Positions 44,193 to 48,199 of a DNA stretch of 48,199 nucleotides are shown one piece after another (position 1 is the first letter of the stretch; every line of letters starts with the position of its first letter). The notes under the pieces were generated by a model. The model was not told the DNA's origin. It was given only the letters and a program-made list of their open reading frames with translations, and searched no databases. The position numbers were made by a program, and so were the translations under genes. This stretch comes from Bacteroidetes bacterium UBA2322 (GTDB taxonomy: Bacteria > Bacteroidota > Bacteroidia > Chitinophagales > UBA2359): contig DDVC01000220.1 of NCBI GenBank assembly GCA_002345145.1, positions 1 to 48,199 on the forward strand, written 5' to 3'.

Positions 44193-47100
44193 TTATATAA
44201 ACCATGGGGTTTTTTCCAAAACTTTGTGCAACTTAAAATCGCCCTTTCTTTGGATAAATTTTTCAGTAAGGTAAGCTATGCTCAATGCATACTTAGTTGT
44301 AATGGGCTCTCCGGTTAATGCGTTAGTAGAAGCCCAATTTAGTTTAGTAAGCGCTAAAAGATGTTTAGCATATAACTTTAAATCAATAGCCCCTTCGCTA
44401 TGAATTACAGCATCAATTAATCTTGGGGTTCCTAATGATTTTTTAAATGTATTATATCCTGTTGTTGAGAGAAGTAGTTGCTGCGATGATAGACTCACAT
44501 AACTACCTCTGCTTAAACTACCTCCAACATTACTGTTATCATATCCCCTCAATATATGAGTGTCATTTATCCACACAAATGAAAAATGTACGTTTGGCAG
44601 CACTTTTTTAGCTGCTGATAAAATAGCCTGCTCGTCTTCATGAGAAAAACGAGAAGCAGTATGAATGTGGATTTTTGCAGTATCATGTAAATTTCCAAGT
44701 TCTTTTAAAGTCTCTGGTACAAGTTTTGCAAAATACTCTTTCTTCTTATCAAAAGAAAAAACGGATTCTCCTTTGTAAAAACGCCACCTTCCGTACTCAT
44801 CAAAGACACTGACAAATCCCATCATCTTTTCCCGATTCCTGCTATTACGAGTTGTGGTATAAGCTATCCCCATAAAAAAATCTGCCTCTGGCAATTTTTC
44901 AGACAATACCCAAGGCACTAAAGCACACTTTGCTACAATGTTCAGTGCTAGATTTAAATCCTTCCAATCCGGATTTGCTAAGGTTGGAGTATTTATCATT
45001 TGGCAGGGAATCCCTCTTTCAAAGAGAAACTCCTTGATGCCATAATAGGGAGAGTTATGGTCGTCCAAAGAAAACTTGTTCTCCGGCATAGATACCAAAA
45101 AAATTCTAGACAAAGAACTATCCCCTTCCCAATTCGGATGCTGGGTTACTATTCGCTTACATTCTGTTTCAATATCCTCATGTCTTGTGGTGGTATAAAT
45201 AGTTTCATACATAAATTTGACACCAAAAGTGCGTTCCGATCCTTCATATTTATACTTACCTGATTGAAGTCGTTTTATGAGTTCTGTCATTTGAGCTTGT
45301 TCGGAAGTGGTGCAAACCGGAACAATTGTGATATTTCTTGGATTATTGGAATAGGAACCAAACTTGTGTAATCCATCTAATATATTGATACTTTGATGTT
45401 TGTTTGCGAAAGTAACTTGTGGTTCCTGTAGGTCATGAAAAACGCTGAGTGCCGGAATTTTTACCTCCCCCAATATTACCTCAGGGGCATTCAGTAGAAA
45501 TACCGGTTGTGGGTTGATGGAAAATTGAAAACCATTAAATTTTAATGGCGTTACATTTGCAATTGCTTGTGCTGCTTGTAACGTGAGCCTTGCACGTTCA
45601 ATGGCTGCATTGGGCAAGGTTAACAAACTTGCTTCTTTTAATTTGCTGTACAAATCAAATTGCACGCCTTGGTTTTTTAGGTTTTGACCCAATTGCTCAA
45701 TAGAAAGGTTTGGGTAAATAGAAGCGTTCTCAACTTTAACATCTGTATCAAAATCAATTAAATAGACTATAGACACTTCTTTTTCTATAGTCTTGATTAT
45801 GCAATTTTCCCACTTCCCTTGATATTTAACAATTCCAGTTTTATTGAGTATGCTTTTTTGGATGCTATCATCTAATTTACTGATTGACTGTATGTTTTTC
45901 ACTTCAGCCTTGTAATCTATTGCTAAATAAAAACGTTTGTCAATTATCTTTACTTGTAGCACACTCGCTTTAAATATACTACATATTTCTTCTGCTTTTG
46001 GATTGTCTAACGGAAACTTTGCCCCTCGTTGATGTACTGTCAAGCGTCCTTTACTATACCTATCCACATACCAGCCTTTTGCCTGCAAATTGTCTTTCAA
46101 AACACCCATTATTTCTTTTAGCAAAATACCCTTGTTGTATGTTTCTATGTTTCCCTGTAAATTAATTGCAAACAAATTCAGGTATTCGCTTGTGCTATGC
46201 AATGGAGCATTATGCCTAAAGAACCGTTTGCTCCGCTCTTCAATATTGTTTTGGAAGGTTAGTATCGTTTCTCCATTGGTTTGGTACTTAGGCGATGGCA
46301 AGTTTAAACGTTGCATTTCAATTTGAATGCGTTTGGTTCCTTCACTTAATCGCCGAACAAAAGGCTTACCGTCTTCATCGGGCATTTTGCGAAACCACTC
46401 CGCTATTTTTTGGTTTCGAGCATAAGACTTAATTGTAATGCTTCCTAATTCAAAGGAGGGAGGCAATGTTAGTTGGTTTTGTAAAATACCGCCTGCATTA
46501 CGAACTTGAAAAGAATCAGTAAAGGAAACACACTCAATAGGTGTTTGTAGCGCATAGTCTCTATGAACAACTGCATTAACAATGGCTTCACCAACAGCAA
46601 CTATCGGATACTCATCTTCGTGAATAAAACTAAATCCATCTTTTGCACGATAAGTATAACGCCGAAACCAACTAGAATCCTTTACCCAATCTCTGATTTT
46701 GCGAATCATAGTTGGCAATGCGCCTTTAAATTCTTTTTCACCAATTGTATCTCCCGGATTTGGATTTTCTCGCAATTTGGCTTCGTATTTCAAAAACCGA
46801 ATGTAAGCACTTGGAAACAAACGTTGTGGATTGCCACAAAAAAACAGGTAACCGGCATTTGTAAACCACCATTCATTTTGGTGCTTTATGATAGCGCCTG
46901 CATTCTCTAAAACATCTTCAATAGAATATGCCGAAATGGTTTCACTTTCTGCCAGCCATGCACCTTTGAACTCTTCAAATAACGCCATATCTAACAAACG
47001 TTCTTCATAGTAGGTACAAGGCTGCATTTCCCAAAGACCAGGGTTTTTTCGGTTTCTAAAATAATCCCAGTCTTCTCTTTTAAATGGCTCATTTTGAATG

Positions 47101-47528
47101 CCATTACGCTTCCACGCCTCATTAGGCGAGTTCTTTGTATAACAGATATTGCGTTCTTCGTAGGGTATGTAAATGATATATACTCTATGACCTTGGATAG
47201 TTAAAGGTTTAGACTGACAACTTTGATTATACAATGATTGGTTTGGCAAAGCCAGTATATTATTCAACTGAGCTTCTGTAAGGTGTTCTGTGCCTACTAC
47301 AGCCTTCGTCTTGTCGTTTATCCCCAAAATAATAATTCCGCCATCTGTATTTGAGTTAGCAAATGCACTAACACATTCAATAATGCCTTTTTTTGCAGCA
47401 TGTTGGTTGAACGGTTTTGGTATTTCTTTCCAATCATAATGCTGTCCATGCAGCCGTTCCAAATCTGGGCTGGTTAGAAAGTTAATGTATTTTTCAGGGT
47501 TACTAAAAACATCTATTGGTTTGCACAT
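44193..47528 (-). CDS. AlbA_2/Schlafen + RecG/DHS-like ATPase + catalytically degenerate PIWI (Argonaute-like) fusion
   Basis: 1,111 residues, no signal peptide. Residues ~15-130 match the AlbA_2 (Schlafen-type) domain: HYDWKE, then ECVSAFANSNTDGGIIILGI. Residues ~300-360 match the RecG-C/HATPase_c_4 region (AVGEAIVNAVVHRDY with E314, N318, H322-R323-D324; RNAGGIL). Residues ~430-770 are a beta-rich linker that could hold an N/APAZ-like part. Residues ~770-1110 read as Argonaute MID-PIWI: GIAYTTT (887-893) in the first catalytic strand, HIHTASR (954-960) in the third, and TKYALSIAYL (from ~1078) near the end. Where active PIWI domains have Asp (GxD..., hRDG), this protein has A889 and T957/A958, so slicing is not expected. 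It may be a guide-directed sensor with its own effector. Partners, guide and activity are unknown. Confidence 0.8.
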   Translation of the reverse strand: MCKPIDVFSNPEKYINFLTSPDLERLHGQHYDWKEIPKPFNQHAAKKGIIECVSAFANSNTDGGIIILGINDKTKAVVGTEHLTEAQLNNILALPNQSLYNQSCQSKPLTIQGHRVYIIYIPYEERNICYTKNSPNEAWKRNGIQNEPFKREDWDYFRNRKNPGLWEMQPCTYYEERLLDMALFEEFKGAWLAESETISAYSIEDVLENAGAIIKHQNEWWFTNAGYLFFCGNPQRLFPSAYIRFLKYEAKLRENPNPGDTIGEKEFKGALPTMIRKIRDWVKDSSWFRRYTYRAKDGFSFIHEDEYPIVAVGEAIVNAVVHRDYALQTPIECVSFTDSFQVRNAGGILQNQLTLPPSFELGSITIKSYARNQKIAEWFRKMPDEDGKPFVRRLSEGTKRIQIEMQRLNLPSPKYQTNGETILTFQNNIEERSKRFFRHNAPLHSTSEYLNLFAINLQGNIETYNKGILLKEIMGVLKDNLQAKGWYVDRYSKGRLTVHQRGAKFPLDNPKAEEICSIFKASVLQVKIIDKRFYLAIDYKAEVKNIQSISKLDDSIQKSILNKTGIVKYQGKWENCIIKTIEKEVSIVYLIDFDTDVKVENASIYPNLSIEQLGQNLKNQGVQFDLYSKLKEASLLTLPNAAIERARLTLQAAQAIANVTPLKFNGFQFSINPQPVFLLNAPEVILGEVKIPALSVFHDLQEPQVTFANKHQSINILDGLHKFGSYSNNPRNITIVPVCTTSEQAQMTELIKRLQSGKYKYEGSERTFGVKFMYETIYTTTRHEDIETECKRIVTQHPNWEGDSSLSRIFLVSMPENKFSLDDHNSPYYGIKEFLFERGIPCQMINTPTLANPDWKDLNLALNIVAKCALVPWVLSEKLPEADFFMGIAYTTTRNSRNREKMMGFVSVFDEYGRWRFYKGESVFSFDKKKEYFAKLVPETLKELGNLHDTAKIHIHTASRFSHEDEQAILSAAKKVLPNVHFSFVWINDTHILRGYDNSNVGGSLSRGSYVSLSSQQLLLSTTGYNTFKKSLGTPRLIDAVIHSEGAIDLKLYAKHLLALTKLNWASTNALTGEPITTKYALSIAYLTEKFIQRKGDFKLHKVLEKTPWFI

Positions 47529-47949
47529 ATCTTCTTATTTTCTTTTGAGTTGGTAAAATGACCGTGTTTCTCTAACTTAGCGTTGAAATATGAGCCGGAG
47601 TTTAAGTCATAACAGGCGCAGCAATTTGTTTAAAGTTAATGAACATGAGGCTTTGGTTAAATGTTTTTCTGTTTTCTCTCTACCGCATCTTTTATGGGGC
47701 AGTAATAGGCTCCTCAGTAAGGCTTTGGCAGTTTGCCGTTTTTATTATTCCTTTGTTGCTGCATAAATACAAGATTTTACCCATTTCAACCACAAAGTTA
47801 TAGCTAAAAGCTAACTTACCAAACCTTTTCCCGGTTTTGGAGGCATCTTTTACCACTGTTCTACATGGCAGAAAAGGGCGCTATCTGCCCAAACCATGTT
47901 TTGAACATACAAAAAGAGGGTAAAAACTTGATGGAGCAAGGTTTTTAGA
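47529..47949. other. Mostly non-coding DNA between the PIWI-fusion gene and the 21-bp repeats
   Basis: No long frame and no exact TAnnTTTG for the minus-strand gene were found. The closest is AAAGTTA near 47631, which is imperfect and ~100 bp away. The only frame of note is the small hydrophobic ORF at 47645-47803. Nothing resembling a tRNA, integrase or CRISPR leader is seen. Confidence 0.4.
47645..47803 (+). CDS. Possible 52-residue small membrane protein (unrecognised)
   Basis: ATG at 47645 reads MRLWLNVFLFSLYRIFYGAV then IGSSVRLWQFAVFIIPLLLH and ends ILPISTTKL. One or two hydrophobic stretches are separated by basic residues, like a small membrane peptide or a holin-like or toxin-like leader. 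It has no neighbour on its strand, no clear ribosome-binding site and no recognised family. It may be a chance frame in AT-rich DNA. Confidence 0.25.
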   Translation: MRLWLNVFLFSLYRIFYGAVIGSSVRLWQFAVFIIPLLLHKYKILPISTTKL

Positions 47950-48199
47950 TAAAACGTTTACCTTTGTAAGTAAAGCGTTTACCCTTGTAAGTAAAACGTT
48001 TACCTCTGTAAGTAAAACGTTTACCTTTGTGAGTAAAGTGTTTACATTTGTAAGTAAAACGTTTACCTCTGTAAGTAAAACGTTTACCTCTGTAAGTAAA
48101 GTGTTTACCTTTGTGAGTAAAGTGTTTACCTTTGTGAGTAAAGTGTTTACCTTTGCATGTAAAACGTTTACCTCTGTAAGTAAAGCGTTTATATTTGTG
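47950..48199. repeat. Tandem array of 12 copies of a 21-bp repeat (truncated by window end)
   Basis: Eleven full units and one 19-base partial unit, head to tail without spacers. Consensus TAAAaCGTTTACCTTTGTAAG with variants GCG/GTG for ACG and CTCT/CCTT/ATTT for CTTT. Across the unit junctions the arms GTAAA and TTTAC stay constant (the last unit reads TTTAT), forming a 13-base inverted repeat with a 3-base centre ACG, GCG or GTG; most variation falls in that centre and in the other half. The + strand reads VSKTFTF-like heptads without stops, but no start codon is available. The - strand is also open (GKRFTYK heptads). It continues beyond the window, so length and function cannot be fixed. 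Confidence 0.9.

Noticed and set aside
47950..48199. CRISPR array
   Set aside because: The 21-bp units join directly without unique spacers and vary at fixed positions; no cas genes nearby.

Overview
The window looks like a chromosomal segment of a Bacteroidota bacterium, plausibly from the Saprospiria/Chitinophagia side. The evidence is protein-level: seven secreted proteins carry type IX secretion (T9SS) C-terminal signals. Five are type A, ending in a Por-type tail with ...GKVVRE, and two are type B gliding-associated tails with FSPN.D...NRWGQ...GNVTLIR. Several upstream regions also contain the Bacteroidota -7 promoter element TAnnTTTG. No tRNA or rRNA gene was seen.

Layout. Positions 1-602 hold no convincing gene. 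Positions 603-21909 are a same-strand array of six large secreted FG-GAP/VCBS repeat proteins (genes 1-6), recently amplified. They share signal peptides, intergenic hairpins and a nearly identical 3' sorting cassette. A two-gene MntA/HepT toxin-antitoxin module sits between genes 1 and 2 and is followed by an orphan sorting tail. Next come a GNAT acetyltransferase (22074-22697) and, on the minus strand, a ~2,100-residue SprB/PKD/FN3 adhesin-like T9SS type B protein (22855-29151).

Positions 29498-43781 are mostly housekeeping. A methionine/glutamine aminotransferase and an omega-amidase form a likely salvage operon. Then, all on the minus strand: an AIPR-family candidate phage-defence protein, CsaA, a biotin-dependent carboxylase alpha subunit, a thioredoxin-fold lipoprotein, an Mla-type lipid ABC transporter (two permeases plus ATPase), an unrecognised secreted ~720-residue protein and a serine beta-lactamase-like hydrolase.

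The most interesting locus is at the right edge. It is a single 1,111-residue protein (44193-47528, minus) that joins a Schlafen-type AlbA_2 domain and a RecG/DHS-like ATPase region to a C-terminal Argonaute PIWI region lacking the catalytic acidic residues. Its 3' end abuts a 5'-truncated OB-fold gene, which looks like an insertion scar. Upstream lies a 12-copy, 21-bp direct-repeat array (47950-48199) that runs off the window. MntA/HepT, the AIPR protein and the PIWI fusion make three candidate defence loci in 43 kb, but they are not contiguous.
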